DNA of 64,000 nt, taken from Pseudomonadota bacterium (GTDB lineage: Bacteria > Pseudomonadota > Gammaproteobacteria > Halothiobacillales > Halothiobacillaceae). Positions 48,127 to 56,889 of the stretch are shown piece by piece (positions within the stretch are counted from its first letter, which is position 1; every line of letters begins with the position of its first letter). The stretch spans positions 1 to 64,000 of the forward strand of contig JAJYPA010000005.1 in the NCBI GenBank assembly GCA_021795795.1, given 5' to 3'. The position numbers and the translations under genes are program-made. Under the pieces are notes generated by a model. It worked only from the letters and a program-made list of their open reading frames with translations. It had not been told where the DNA came from and did no database searches.

Positions 48127-49158
48127 ATGGGTAGTGTGACGCAACGTAAAAAGTCTGTCGGTACCGACAGCGTTCAGATTCCAACACGTCAACGGATGGC
48201 GCTTGATTACGAAGAAACGGTCGAGCTGATGGTGATGGATGAACCCGTACTTGATCATGACGCTGAGGCGCCGGAGCCGGGGGATGAAGAAGCGGTCACT
48301 GTGTTCAGTGCCAGCGATTCCGAATCGGCCGATCCAGTACGTCTGTATCTTCGGGATGTGGAAACCGAGCGTCTGCTGACCGCTGAGGAGGAAGTTCTCT
48401 ATTCGCGGCGTGCTCAGAAGGGCGATGATTCTGCCCGGCAGAAAATGATTGTCTGCAATTTGCGTCTGGTGATCAAAATCGCTCGGCGTTACATGAATCG
48501 CGGTCTCGATCTACTTGACCTGATCGAGGAAGGCAATATTGGATTGATGAGAGCGGTTGAGAAATTCGACCCCGAAAGAGGTTTTCGTTTTTCCACGTAC
48601 GCCACATGGTGGATTCGTCAGACCATCGAGCGTGGGCTGATGAATCAGTCGCGTACGGTGCGTTTACCGGTTCATGTGGTTAAGGAAGTCCATTCCTTCA
48701 ACCGGGCGGCGCGAAAGATTGCGCAGAACCAGAACGCTGAGGTTACGGCCGAGCAGATCGCCGACCATCTGGATCGTCCGGTGCATGATGTGTTGAAGGT
48801 CATGGCCTATAACGAGCGACAGTCCTCGTTCGATAGCCCGCTGAAAGGCGAAGGCGAATTCTCGTTGCTCGATCTGATCCCCGACCGGGAAAGTAATCAA
48901 CCGGATGAACTGTTGCAAGATGCCGGCGTGCATGGCCTGCTCGATCAACTCATGGCGCAGCTCGATTCCAAGCAGCGCGAGGTTCTGGTCCGGCGCTACG
49001 GTTTGCGCGGTTACGAAACGCACACGCTGGAAGAAGTGGGCGATCATTTGGGTGTTACTCGTGAGCGCGTCCGGCAGATACAGTTAGAAGCCGTCCGGCG
49101 CCTGAAATCGGTTGCCAAGAAAAACGGCATTACGGCAGAGGTCATCTTCCCGGATTGA
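48127..49158 (+). CDS. rpoS: RNA polymerase sigma factor RpoS
   Basis: 343 aa. Region 1.2 is [21 protein letters not shown] and region 2 is [41 protein letters not shown], with [13 protein letters not shown] in 2.4. Region 3 includes [11 protein letters not shown]. Region 4 has the helix-turn-helix [20 protein letters not shown]. RpoS directs general-stress and stationary-phase transcription. The ATG at 48127 has GGAG 8 bases upstream; an in-frame extension to 48103 lacks one. The usual upstream nlpD is absent. Confidence 0.93.
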   Translation: MGSVTQRKKSVGTDSVQIPTRQRMALDYEETVELMVMDEPVLDHDAEAPEPGDEEAVTVFSASDSESADPVRLYLRDVETERLLTAEEEVLYSRRAQKGDDSARQKMIVCNLRLVIKIARRYMNRGLDLLDLIEEGNIGLMRAVEKFDPERGFRFSTYATWWIRQTIERGLMNQSRTVRLPVHVVKEVHSFNRAARKIAQNQNAEVTAEQIADHLDRPVHDVLKVMAYNERQSSFDSPLKGEGEFSLLDLIPDRESNQPDELLQDAGVHGLLDQLMAQLDSKQREVLVRRYGLRGYETHTLEEVGDHLGVTRERVRQIQLEAVRRLKSVAKKNGITAEVIFPD

Positions 49159-49182
49159 TCATACGCGGGCCATCAACCTGAA

Positions 49183-49213
49183 AACCGCCACCGAACCGGG
49201 TGTGCGGTTTTTT
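49183..49213 (+). terminator. intrinsic terminator after rpoS
   Basis: AACCGC (49183-49188) pairs with GCGGTT (49204-49209), extended inward by CACC/GGTG, and is followed by a T tract to 49213. It lies 25 bases after the rpoS stop. Confidence 0.85.
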
Positions 49214-49502
49214 ATCACTGCAAAACTAGATAATCTGGTTAATAATTGTAGATGGAACCCGCGTTTGGGTGCCATCCATCGTTCGTTTATGAAAGCCCCA
49301 TTAAAAACCGTATGCGGTGTCATTTGTAAGAATAATTCCTTCCGATTCCTTGCTTTTTACTTCGAAAACAATAGTATGGCCTGCTTGTTTTATCGGGTAT
49401 CACCCTGTTCCGCCTGAACCACGACAATGAGTCAGACGTCCACCCAGGGGAATGACCACCCGACGAGGACGGTAAAGCCACTATGGAGATCAGCTAACAG
49501 TC
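49214..49502. other. intergenic region between the rpoS terminator and the MarR-type gene
   Basis: An open frame crossing this region (49112-49417) overlaps the end of rpoS and the terminator, has no ribosome site and looks like chance. The left part is AT-rich, the right part GC-richer. I see no clear repeat, operator or RNA. Confidence 0.4.
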
Positions 49503-50030
49503 ATGCCTACCCCCGAATTTGATATTTGCACCGAAGACAAGATGCCCGTGTTGATGATGCGCGTGACACAATTGTGGCGCCAGCTAATGGATGCCGAACT
49601 GGCGCATCACGGTTTGAGTCAGGCTAAATGGCGCACGCTGGCGATTCTGGCGCTACGACCGGAGGGCATGATTCAGTCCGAGCTGGCGGACGAACTGGGG
49701 GTGGAAGGGCCGTCGCTGGTCGCCATGCTCGACCGTCTCTCAAAAGATGAGTGGGTCGAGCGCATCCTCTCCGAAACCGATCGGCGCTGCAAAATCATTC
49801 GCTTGACCCCGCGGGCCTGGCCCCTCATCGATGAGATACGCATCAGTTCCGAAAAGATATTCCAGCGGACGATTGCCAAGGTCGATGTTGCTCCATTGGC
49901 CGTCATCGAGGCGTTTTTCATTGATCTGCGAGAACGCCTCTATGATGACCTGCCTGAAAAGAAGCGGCATCACCGGGGTGAGCGTCGTGCTACCTGTGGA
50001 CTGCCCACCAGTCATGACTGGTCTGAGTAA
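49503..50030 (+). CDS. MarR/SlyA-family transcriptional regulator
   Basis: 175 aa. The winged helix-turn-helix occupies about 40-110: LSQAKWRTLAILAL, the recognition helix region SELADELGVEGPSLVAMLDRL and the wing with ETDRRCKIIRLT. Flanking helices would dimerise. The LGVEGPSLVAMLDRLSKDEWVER pattern is close to SlyA. MarR/SlyA proteins are usually ligand-responsive repressors or anti-silencers; the ligand and targets here are unknown. The last 25 residues are polar and not conserved. No transporter gene is adjacent. The ribosome site is weak. Confidence 0.82.
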   Translation: MPTPEFDICTEDKMPVLMMRVTQLWRQLMDAELAHHGLSQAKWRTLAILALRPEGMIQSELADELGVEGPSLVAMLDRLSKDEWVERILSETDRRCKIIRLTPRAWPLIDEIRISSEKIFQRTIAKVDVAPLAVIEAFFIDLRERLYDDLPEKKRHHRGERRATCGLPTSHDWSE

Positions 50031-50180
50031 GTACGATTAACTTCCCTTTTCAGGAATTCTTCGAGCACCAGTTACGTACCAGTAAATTCCCCCACCCCTT
50101 TTTTTGAAGAAGTGCGCCTCCCCTTTTGAAAAAGGGGGAATGAGGGGGATTTAGGAGGGCTTAACATCTGTAAGTAAACG
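50031..50180. other. gene-free spacer with a CCCCTTTT/AAAAGGGG hairpin
   Basis: No gene. CCCCTTTT at 50120-50127 faces AAAAGGGG at 50130-50137 with almost no loop, followed by GGGGGAATGAGGGGGATTTAGG-like purine-rich sequence. Similar G-rich/C-rich hairpin motifs recur as short interspersed repeats in many proteobacteria; membership in a specific family is not established here. Confidence 0.5.
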
Positions 50181-50325
50181 CTGATTTATTCCATCCTTGG
50201 AATAAATCAGCTCGCTCATCGCGGTACACGCCCGCGATGGCTCTCACGAATCAAAGACTTGCGTCTTTGTTCGTGTTGGGGCATCCTGCCCCAAGCGGGA
50301 AGCACTGAATAAATCAGTGCTTCCC
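50181..50325. repeat. array of five consecutive hairpins
   Basis: Five inverted repeats follow each other in 145 bases. 50181-50210: CTGATTTATTCC/GGAATAAATCAG, perfect 12 bp. 50217-50239: CATCGCGG/CCGCGATG. 50245-50275: CACGAATCAAAGAC/GTCTTTGTTCGTG with one bulge. 50276-50294: TTGGGGCA/TGCCCCAA. 50297-50325: GGGAAGCACTGA/TCAGTGCTTCCC, perfect 12 bp. No T tract follows any of them. It lies between the MarR-type gene (plus) and aroK (minus), so convergent termination explains at most one or two. A repeated, possibly mobile, structured element is likely. Confidence 0.85.
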
Positions 50326-50370
50326 TAAAGAGATTCCTTTGATTTCATCGCACCTTATAGAACGGGGAGT

Positions 50371-50880
50371 TCATTCCAGATGTTGCCGAATCAAATCGAC
50401 AACCACCTTCGGTGATTTACCAGCCGTTTCAATAATCAGATCAGCGGCCACGCGGTAGAGCGGCTCACGCATCGTCATTAGTTCGTTCAGTTTGCCTGCT
50501 CTGTCTTTTGTTTGCAGTAACGGGCGCTGGGTGTCCATGGCCGTTCGTTCCGCCTGTTGCTGCACGGTGGCGTGCAAATAAACCACGAAGCCGCGCTCGG
50601 CAAAAACCGCCCGATTCTCGGGACGCAAAATCGCTCCGCCCCCCGTGGCGAGCACCCAGCCAGAAGTGCGCGTAAGCTCATCAATAACCGCAACTTCCCG
50701 ATCACGAAATCCCGCCTCGCCCTCGATCTCGAAGATCAGCGGGATGGTTGCACCGGTGCGATGCTCAATTTCCTTGTCGGTGTCGTGGAAGGTCAGGTTC
50801 ATGCTGTGGGCAAGCAATTTCCCAATCGTGCTTTTGCCGGCACCCATAGGGCCGATGAGGATAATGTTGTGTGTATTCAT
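50371..50880 (-). CDS. aroK: shikimate kinase
   Basis: 169 aa. AroK phosphorylates shikimate at O3 with ATP. Walker A is GPMGAGKSTIG (about 10-20). The shikimate-binding DTDKEIE Asp pair, GFRDREVAVI Arg and ATGGGAILRPENR loop are present, and the LID region has QRPLLQ. It is normally followed by aroB. Here it is the last gene downstream of pilQ and the Ig-like lipoprotein, while aroB is near the left end of the window. Confidence 0.95.
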   Translation of the reverse strand: MNTHNIILIGPMGAGKSTIGKLLAHSMNLTFHDTDKEIEHRTGATIPLIFEIEGEAGFRDREVAVIDELTRTSGWVLATGGGAILRPENRAVFAERGFVVYLHATVQQQAERTAMDTQRPLLQTKDRAGKLNELMTMREPLYRVAADLIIETAGKSPKVVVDLIRQHLE

Positions 50881-50903
50881 AGCGCTGCATTTTATCTGAA
50901 ATC

Positions 50904-50931
50904 ATAAAAAAACCCCGCATGGCGGGGTTTT
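50904..50931 (-). terminator. intrinsic terminator after the Ig-like lipoprotein gene
   Basis: AACCCCGC (50911-50918) and GCGGGGTT (50922-50929) form an 8-bp stem with a 3-base loop. On the minus strand it runs into about seven T residues (plus-strand A run at 50905-50911). It probably ends the pil/Ig-like transcript before aroK. A shorter T run on the plus side makes it potentially bidirectional. Confidence 0.85.
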
Positions 50932-50974
50932 ATGGGTGTTGTATGGGAACGAACACCCTCAAATTTTACGAGCT

Positions 50975-53485
50975 CTAGTTGATTGCAAAACAACTCGCAC
51001 CGTTGCCTAGAGGATTCGTTTGAGCAGCGGGGCCGGATTGGCTGGTTACATCATCAGCACTTACGGGCAACCAGAAATTTAATGCACTGGTGTTTGCCGT
51101 GCCTAATACTGTTGTGGTCGCAGAAAGATAGACCTTTACCCAAGATGCGTAGTTTTGAGGGTAAGTGACTGTAATGGTTGCAATACCATTTTGATCTGTC
51201 CTCGGTTGAGCGGGGCTGAATGTAGCTACGTTGCCTGGTGCAATTACATTCCCTCGTGTGGCGCTAACAACCGCTGTCTCAGTTGGGTTCAGTACGCCAT
51301 CATGATTGGTGTCGTTAGTTGTGCACGTGCCTGGAGGGTTATTGACATTTTGAACCCACTTTCCTGCTGCTGGGTCGAAAGACCAATCACCTAACGCATA
51401 AGCGGTTGAGTACAGATAAATGTTTACAGGCTGATCTGTCATTGGCCGGCCATTGATATCCGTCACAATTACACTGTAGGTTTTTTGATAATTTGGTGCT
51501 GATTTAGCAATTAAATTATCTGTTCCAATGGTTACGAAGGCGGTTTTGTTGGCTACATTCATTTTAGTTGTGCCGTTAATGTTATCTGCCGTATCTGTTG
51601 CGGTAATTGTGAAATTCGGCGAAGTGCCGTTACCCGCTGTAAAGGTCGTTGTTGCTACCCCTTGTTCATCTGTGATCGCTGTGGGAGAAGTGAAGGCACC
51701 ACCTGAAGTGTCGTCAGTGGTAAATGTTACATTTTTACCTACAACAGAATTGCCGTTGCTGTCCATTAATTTTGCTGTAATGGTGCTGCTATTGTTTGGA
51801 GCCACCGTGCTTGGTGTGGCTTGAACAATAACTTGTGTTGCAGTAGATGCAGTAAAGGCTACGATTCTGCTAGCACTTACGGCTCCGTATGTTGCGGTGA
51901 CGATGGCGGGGCCTGCAGTAGACGAACCTAGATAAATCGTGGCATCTCCGTTGTTATCTGTTAGAGCAGTGTTACTGCTTAAATTACCGCGAGTGGTTGC
52001 AAAGTTTACTATTTGACCCATAACCGCATTACCCCCATCAGTGACTTTCACGATAAATGGGTGTGGTGGAGGTTGATTTGATGGGCTAATTGCCAAAATC
52101 GAACCAGCGTTCGGATTTTGGGCATCATAATCAACCGCTGGTTTCGTAAAGTTAACTGCTACCTGAGCCACTTTTACATCGAGTGAACCCGTCGTATTCA
52201 AGTCAGTAGCGTTCGCCGTTAGGGTGGTATTTGCCGTTGCTGATAGGCTGAATGGAGCTTGACCATTTGCATCCGTGACAACTGATCCAGGCGTGACAAT
52301 GCCCACAGTGCTAGTGAGATTAACTGATTGCCCAGAAATTGGCTTGTTGTTGCTGTCTTGCAAAAGCAATGCGTAACTTAAGTTATTGCCAGCTGTGCCT
52401 GCACTCGGGCCATTAATAGCAATTTTTGTGCCACTTACGTTAACGGTTGCGCGGGTGGCGTTCACACCGCCTGCCGACGCATTCAGAGTAATTGTTCCAT
52501 TCTTATACAAACCCTGGGTATCCAGCTTGGCAGTTACCGCACCGTTGGCCGCGGTAACAAAACCGCCCGCAGGTGGCGTAATGTTGCCATCGCTGGCACT
52601 CAGTGTTACTGGCACATTAGGCATTAAAACATTTGTTGGGCTTTTTACGATTACGGTAACGTCAGTACCTGCTGAGCTGTTTGTATCGACTTGGCCCGTT
52701 GAGGTTAATATTTGAACAAAGCCAACAGTATCAGGAGCAGAAGTACAGCTAGGGTTGTTTACTGCTATTGTCCATTGCCCCAAACCTTCTTCAACTGCAA
52801 TGAAGTATGTTTTTGTGACATCTAAAGTTACTGATTGTTGCCTATTGACTACATCACCAATCTCGTTCGCCAGTAAAGCAACGTTATTGCCCGTCGCATC
52901 TTTGAGATTGACAATGAAATTACCAGAACCCTTATAAGACATTGTAAAAGTCGTTGGGCCTGAGATATTCGTGAAACTGCTAAGAACGGTTGCACCAGTT
53001 CCAGAATAGGCAACATTTTTACATGCGGTGGCATCGCTTGCAGTCACTGCAATGGACACGGCCGACTGCACGGTTTTGCCGTTGGTATCGGTGACGGTGG
53101 CGATGATGGTATCGGTACCGGACTGAGTACCGGCGGTGTAGCGCACCGAGGCAGACCCTGCGGCGGTGGTGGCCGAATTGGCCGACAGCGTACCGTTTGA
53201 CAGTTTTGAACCAAAGGCGAACGAAACGGTCGCTCCATCGACAGCAGCGCCCGATGCATCTGTAACAGAAGCGGTCAGGTTTGCCGTGCCGCCTGCATTC
53301 AAACTGGTTTTATCAGTTGAAAGCGTGATTTTGTAGGTGGCGGTTGTTGGCGGTGTGGTGCCTCCTGTGCCGCCGGGGCTACTCACCAAACTGGAGCCTC
53401 CGCCACCACCACCGCATGCCGTCAGGGTGAGCATGGTGGCAATCACGATGCCGCCCTTCAGTTTATTTATCAGTTTGCTAAACAT
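50975..53485 (-). CDS. large lipoprotein with repeated Ig-like (Big_1-type) domains
   Basis: 836 aa. The signal peptide ends in LTAC with Cys24, followed by six glycines and a Gly/Thr/Pro spacer. A Big_1-like domain (about 49-150) follows. Residues about 152-250 form a separate segment bounded by cysteines. Further invasin/intimin-type Ig repeats (NG.A.F.L, TDANGQA, TDNNGDA, TDEQGVA) run from about 255 to 790. An EF-hand-type loop (DTNHDGVLNPTE) is at 725-736. It starts 33 bases after the pilQ stop. A surface or pilus-associated adhesin-like role is inferred from domains and linkage. Base composition shifts sharply near residue 148, GC-rich before and AT-rich after, suggesting a mosaic gene. 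Confidence 0.85.
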   Translation of the reverse strand: MFSKLINKLKGGIVIATMLTLTACGGGGGGSSLVSSPGGTGGTTPPTTATYKITLSTDKTSLNAGGTANLTASVTDASGAAVDGATVSFAFGSKLSNGTLSANSATTAAGSASVRYTAGTQSGTDTIIATVTDTNGKTVQSAVSIAVTASDATACKNVAYSGTGATVLSSFTNISGPTTFTMSYKGSGNFIVNLKDATGNNVALLANEIGDVVNRQQSVTLDVTKTYFIAVEEGLGQWTIAVNNPSCTSAPDTVGFVQILTSTGQVDTNSSAGTDVTVIVKSPTNVLMPNVPVTLSASDGNITPPAGGFVTAANGAVTAKLDTQGLYKNGTITLNASAGGVNATRATVNVSGTKIAINGPSAGTAGNNLSYALLLQDSNNKPISGQSVNLTSTVGIVTPGSVVTDANGQAPFSLSATANTTLTANATDLNTTGSLDVKVAQVAVNFTKPAVDYDAQNPNAGSILAISPSNQPPPHPFIVKVTDGGNAVMGQIVNFATTRGNLSSNTALTDNNGDATIYLGSSTAGPAIVTATYGAVSASRIVAFTASTATQVIVQATPSTVAPNNSSTITAKLMDSNGNSVVGKNVTFTTDDTSGGAFTSPTAITDEQGVATTTFTAGNGTSPNFTITATDTADNINGTTKMNVANKTAFVTIGTDNLIAKSAPNYQKTYSVIVTDINGRPMTDQPVNIYLYSTAYALGDWSFDPAAGKWVQNVNNPPGTCTTNDTNHDGVLNPTETAVVSATRGNVIAPGNVATFSPAQPRTDQNGIATITVTYPQNYASWVKVYLSATTTVLGTANTSALNFWLPVSADDVTSQSGPAAQTNPLGNGASCFAIN
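51278..51313 (-). other. EF-hand-type calcium-binding loop in the Ig-like lipoprotein
   Basis: The encoded 12 residues DTNHDGVLNPTE match the EF-hand loop consensus DxDxDGxIxxxE at positions 1, 3 (Asn), 5, 6, 8 (Leu) and 12. Calcium binding is an inference. PilY1-type pilus proteins use similar loops. Confidence 0.6.
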
Positions 53486-53518
53486 GGTTCACGTTCTCCC
53501 GATTGTGTTCTTGAGACT

Positions 53519-55705
53519 TTATTCCGTTGTGTCAACGAGTTGTTGGTTTGAATCAATTATTTTCGGCGTGACGAAAATCAGTAATTCAAGGCGTTGGTTG
53601 TTGATCTCTCGATTTTTGAACAAATTTCCCAAGCCAGGTAAATCGCCCAAGAAGGGGACTTTATTTATTGAATTGGTGTTAGTGAATTGATAAATACCAC
53701 CCAATACCACTGTTTGACCATTTTTGACCTCTACTTTGGTTTTGACTTCACGCGTGTTGATCGGCGGATTGGTCGTGCCAGGCAGTAAATTGGTGTAGTC
53801 CGGCTCATCCTTTTTAACATCAATATCCATAATGATGTTGTTGTTCGGTGTGATTTGCGGCGTTACTTCTGTGGACAGAACTGCTTTTTTGAAGCTGACT
53901 GTGTTACTGGCCACACCACCGGCCGTTTGGGTGGCAATGTAGGGGATTTCTGTGCCTTGGGATATCAATGCCGTGTGGCCGTTCGTGGTAATGACTTTCG
54001 GGCTGGAAACGATTTCACCTGTACCTTCTGTTTGTAGCGCGGATAGCTCCAGATCAAGTAATACGTTGGAGCCAAGAATGGCTAAGCCTAAGCCACCGGT
54101 CGGGGTGCCGCTTATCGGTGTGTTGAAATTGTAAAGCGAGCCTGGGATACCCGCAGCGGCGCCCGAGGCGACATTTTGAGCCATGGTTGCGGCATCGTTG
54201 CCGTTGGTAGCGGTTGTGTATACGTTGCCATTTCCGGTGCCAACACCCGTCACACCCCAGCGGACGCCCAGTTGACGAGCAAAGTTGTCGGTGGCGATCA
54301 CAATTCGGGTTTCAATCAGTACCTGTTTAACGGGCTTGTCGAGTTTTTGAATCAGGTCACGGATGCGATCAAGTGCACTGGCGGTATCGGTAACGATTAG
54401 GCTGTTGGAGCGGGCGTCAACCGTCACACTGCCGCGGTCACTGATGAAACGCTGTGCGGTATCCGTACTTTCGCCGTTTTTACCCGACGATGCGTTTGTC
54501 TTGGATGCGGACTCAAGCAGCTTGTAAATATCTTCTGCTTTAGCGTAATTAATTTGAATAATATCGGTGGTTAGCGGAGCGAGCTGCTGTGATTGCTGAC
54601 GGGCTTCAAGTTCGGCTTTATCTCGCGCCACAATATCTGCTGTGGGTGCAACATACATGACATTGCCATTTTTGCGCATCGACAATCCTTTTGTTTCTAG
54701 AATAAGGTCAAGCGCCTGATCCCAGGGTACATTTTCGAGCCGAAGGCTGATTGAGCCTTTGACATCGTCACTGACAACGATGTTGTTGCCCGTGAAATCC
54801 GCAATGAGCTGGAGCAGGGGTCGAATCTGGATGTCCTGGAATTTCAGGGTCAGGCGTTCACCGGTATATTTTTTCTCACCGATGTTTTGCGCGCCTTCAC
54901 CTTTGGGGATGGGCTTGACTTCAACGACCAGGCGGTTATCCGTCTGATAGGCCATGTGCTCGCCCGCGTTGCGGGTATAGAGGGTAATACGGCTGCCGCT
55001 CCCCATGGGGCGAACATCCACTGTTTCTACCGGCGTGGCAAAGTCCTTGACGCCGAAGCGGCCGGACTCGACGCGGGTGTTGGATAGATCAATGATGATG
55101 TTGCTGCCTTCGCTGCGCATCTTCATGGGGGCGTTCGGGCCGGAGGTCTGGATGAGCAGTCTGCCCGCGCCATCGGCCGAACGCCGGAAATCGATGCTCT
55201 GTCCACGATCCATGGCGGTGATCGGATTGCTACCCGCCGTGGTGCTGACGGGCCGGCCCGTCGGGGTCGAGTTGCTGACAGCGGCAGGTTTGAAGGTAAC
55301 GGTTAATTCATTGCCTTGCGGGTTGATGGCGTAAGGGGTGGCTTGGGTCAGGTTGAATACAACACGCGTTTTACCGCCGGCTTGGGCCATCAGCAGTGAC
55401 TTTACGGGATCCAGGTTGATGTTCCGGGTACGTTCGCCGGTCTTGTTCGTCGTGTCAGGCAGGTCGATCGCCACCCGCGCTGGGTTGTCGATCTGGAAGT
55501 TGTCGGGACTACCTGATAGAGGCGCTGACAGTTTGAAGTGTACTTGAATAGAGCCATCCGCTGTGCGGTCGGTACTAATCGTATTGATGTCGACTGCATA
55601 ACCAATGGAGGGAATAAGAAGTGATATCGATAACACGCCCAACGATTGCCGGATGGCTCGGGTCAGAGGTCGATAAAGTGTTTTTGCATCCATAACGCTG
55701 TTCAT
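53519..55705 (-). CDS. pilQ: type IV pilus secretin PilQ
   Basis: 728 aa. Signal peptide to about 37 (GYA-VDI). AMIN-type peptidoglycan-binding domains follow (about 38-140 and 165-260). An STN/N0-N1 region is at about 285-420 (LTLKFQDIQIRPLLQLIADFTGNNIVVSD). The C-terminal secretin beta domain is at about 460-720, with VLIETRIVIA, GTEIPY and GQTVVLGGI motifs. PilQ is the outer-membrane pore through which the pilus passes. The ATG at 55705 has AGGGGA nine bases upstream, inside the end of pilP; a Met at residue 5 is an alternative. Confidence 0.96.
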   Translation of the reverse strand: MNSVMDAKTLYRPLTRAIRQSLGVLSISLLIPSIGYAVDINTISTDRTADGSIQVHFKLSAPLSGSPDNFQIDNPARVAIDLPDTTNKTGERTRNINLDPVKSLLMAQAGGKTRVVFNLTQATPYAINPQGNELTVTFKPAAVSNSTPTGRPVSTTAGSNPITAMDRGQSIDFRRSADGAGRLLIQTSGPNAPMKMRSEGSNIIIDLSNTRVESGRFGVKDFATPVETVDVRPMGSGSRITLYTRNAGEHMAYQTDNRLVVEVKPIPKGEGAQNIGEKKYTGERLTLKFQDIQIRPLLQLIADFTGNNIVVSDDVKGSISLRLENVPWDQALDLILETKGLSMRKNGNVMYVAPTADIVARDKAELEARQQSQQLAPLTTDIIQINYAKAEDIYKLLESASKTNASSGKNGESTDTAQRFISDRGSVTVDARSNSLIVTDTASALDRIRDLIQKLDKPVKQVLIETRIVIATDNFARQLGVRWGVTGVGTGNGNVYTTATNGNDAATMAQNVASGAAAGIPGSLYNFNTPISGTPTGGLGLAILGSNVLLDLELSALQTEGTGEIVSSPKVITTNGHTALISQGTEIPYIATQTAGGVASNTVSFKKAVLSTEVTPQITPNNNIIMDIDVKKDEPDYTNLLPGTTNPPINTREVKTKVEVKNGQTVVLGGIYQFTNTNSINKVPFLGDLPGLGNLFKNREINNQRLELLIFVTPKIIDSNQQLVDTTE

Positions 55706-55711
55706 TGCTTT

Positions 55712-56275
55712 CTATCCCCTTGAATCATTTGGTCGCTTTTGCTGGACAATCGCAGTTTGCTTGCGCCAGCCGCCCTGTCCGTCGGGCACGATTTCTTCGA
55801 GCGTGATCTTGTCGGTCGTGATCTTGACGACCTTGCCGTAATTCATCCCCATGTAGTTGCCCACTTGCACCTCATGTAAGACATCATCACCGTCCCGGAC
55901 TAGCGCGTACTTCGTGCCCTTGCGTTCGAGTACGCCCTTCATGGCAAGCGCGTCCAGTGGATACATTTCCAGCGGCTCTTTGGAGCGGTTCATGTCTGGG
56001 GTGATGCCGTTGCCTTTATTTGCAGTCTGGGTATCGGCTGGCGAAAATGGTGTGCGGTCCTTGGTTTCCACATAACTGAATTTCGGTAGGGGCTTCATTT
56101 CAGGGATGGGCTCAATCTTCCCACCGGGCCTCGCCAGAATTCGGTCAACTTTTTGTGTCAGATCGCTCATGTTGTTCGCGCAGCCGCTCAACATGAGTGC
56201 GGCCGGTGCTAATACCAATATCCATTTGATCGAGGAGGTTTTCTGTTCACGAGAAAAAGGCCGATTGTGCTTCAT
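55712..56275 (-). CDS. pilP: type IV pilus lipoprotein PilP
   Basis: 187 aa. The lipobox is LSGC with Cys at about residue 32. A disordered Pro-rich part (about 50-100) precedes the C-terminal beta domain (about 105-175, MKGVLERKGTKYALVRDGDDVLHEVQVGNYMG). PilP is an inner-membrane lipoprotein that binds PilN-PilO and contacts the N0 domain of PilQ, linking the two membranes. The start overlaps the pilO stop by 4 bases. Six bases separate its stop from pilQ. Confidence 0.95.
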   Translation of the reverse strand: MKHNRPFSREQKTSSIKWILVLAPAALMLSGCANNMSDLTQKVDRILARPGGKIEPIPEMKPLPKFSYVETKDRTPFSPADTQTANKGNGITPDMNRSKEPLEMYPLDALAMKGVLERKGTKYALVRDGDDVLHEVQVGNYMGMNYGKVVKITTDKITLEEIVPDGQGGWRKQTAIVQQKRPNDSRG

Positions 56276-56886
56276 TTGCCTTCTCCTTCACCTTGCTCAA
56301 GGTAACGGTAGGTTTTGGTCACAACGGTCATGACAAGCGGCGGGGACTTCATGTCCGGGCTTTCTCCGTTTTCCGGCTTGATGGTTGGATTGTGCAGTGT
56401 GACAATTCGGGACAGATTAGCCGTGTCACTAATGAATTTCGCCAGTTGGTTGTAGCTGCCTTCCAGCGTCAGTGTGTAGGGCATCTCCGCATAGAAGGTA
56501 TGCTTAATTTCACGGCCCGGCTGAATTTGCTTGTTTTTAAGACCGTTCTTGAGAGAAGTTTGGGCAACATCGATAATCAGATTTTCAGCTTCGCTTTTAT
56601 TCGGCAGTTGTCGGAGTAGCTCGCCGAAGCTCGTCTGCATTATTTTGAGCTGATCCTGATAGGCCTTAAGGTTGGCGGCAAGGTTTTGCTTGGTCTCAAT
56701 CGTGGCCAGCAGACTTGTTTCCTGACGCTGCTTTTGAGCGAGCTCATCCCGTTGAGGCAGGGTGTCGAAATAAATGACTGCGCCAACAATCAGGACGATA
56801 ACGAAGAGGAAGATCACCATACGCGTCCCTAGAGACGCAAGCCCGATGGTCTGGAAGTCCAGGTTTTTTAATTCATTGAGATCCAT
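56272..56886 (-). CDS. pilO: type IV pilus inner-membrane protein PilO
   Basis: 204 aa. One membrane segment (about 22-42) is followed by a coiled coil (about 50-95) and a ferredoxin-like periplasmic domain (about 100-200). The FGELLRQLPNKSEAENLI and PYTLTLEGSYNQLAKFI stretches are typical. PilO forms a heterodimer with PilN and aligns the PilM-PilN-PilP assembly. There are 3 bases between the pilN stop and its start. Confidence 0.95.
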   Translation of the reverse strand: MDLNELKNLDFQTIGLASLGTRMVIFLFVIVLIVGAVIYFDTLPQRDELAQKQRQETSLLATIETKQNLAANLKAYQDQLKIMQTSFGELLRQLPNKSEAENLIIDVAQTSLKNGLKNKQIQPGREIKHTFYAEMPYTLTLEGSYNQLAKFISDTANLSRIVTLHNPTIKPENGESPDMKSPPLVMTVVTKTYRYLEQGEGEGK

Positions 56887-56889
56887 CTC

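Noticed and set aside
49112..49417. 101-codon open frame at the end of rpoS
   Set aside because: Starts inside rpoS in another frame and crosses the rpoS terminator; no homology or ribosome site.
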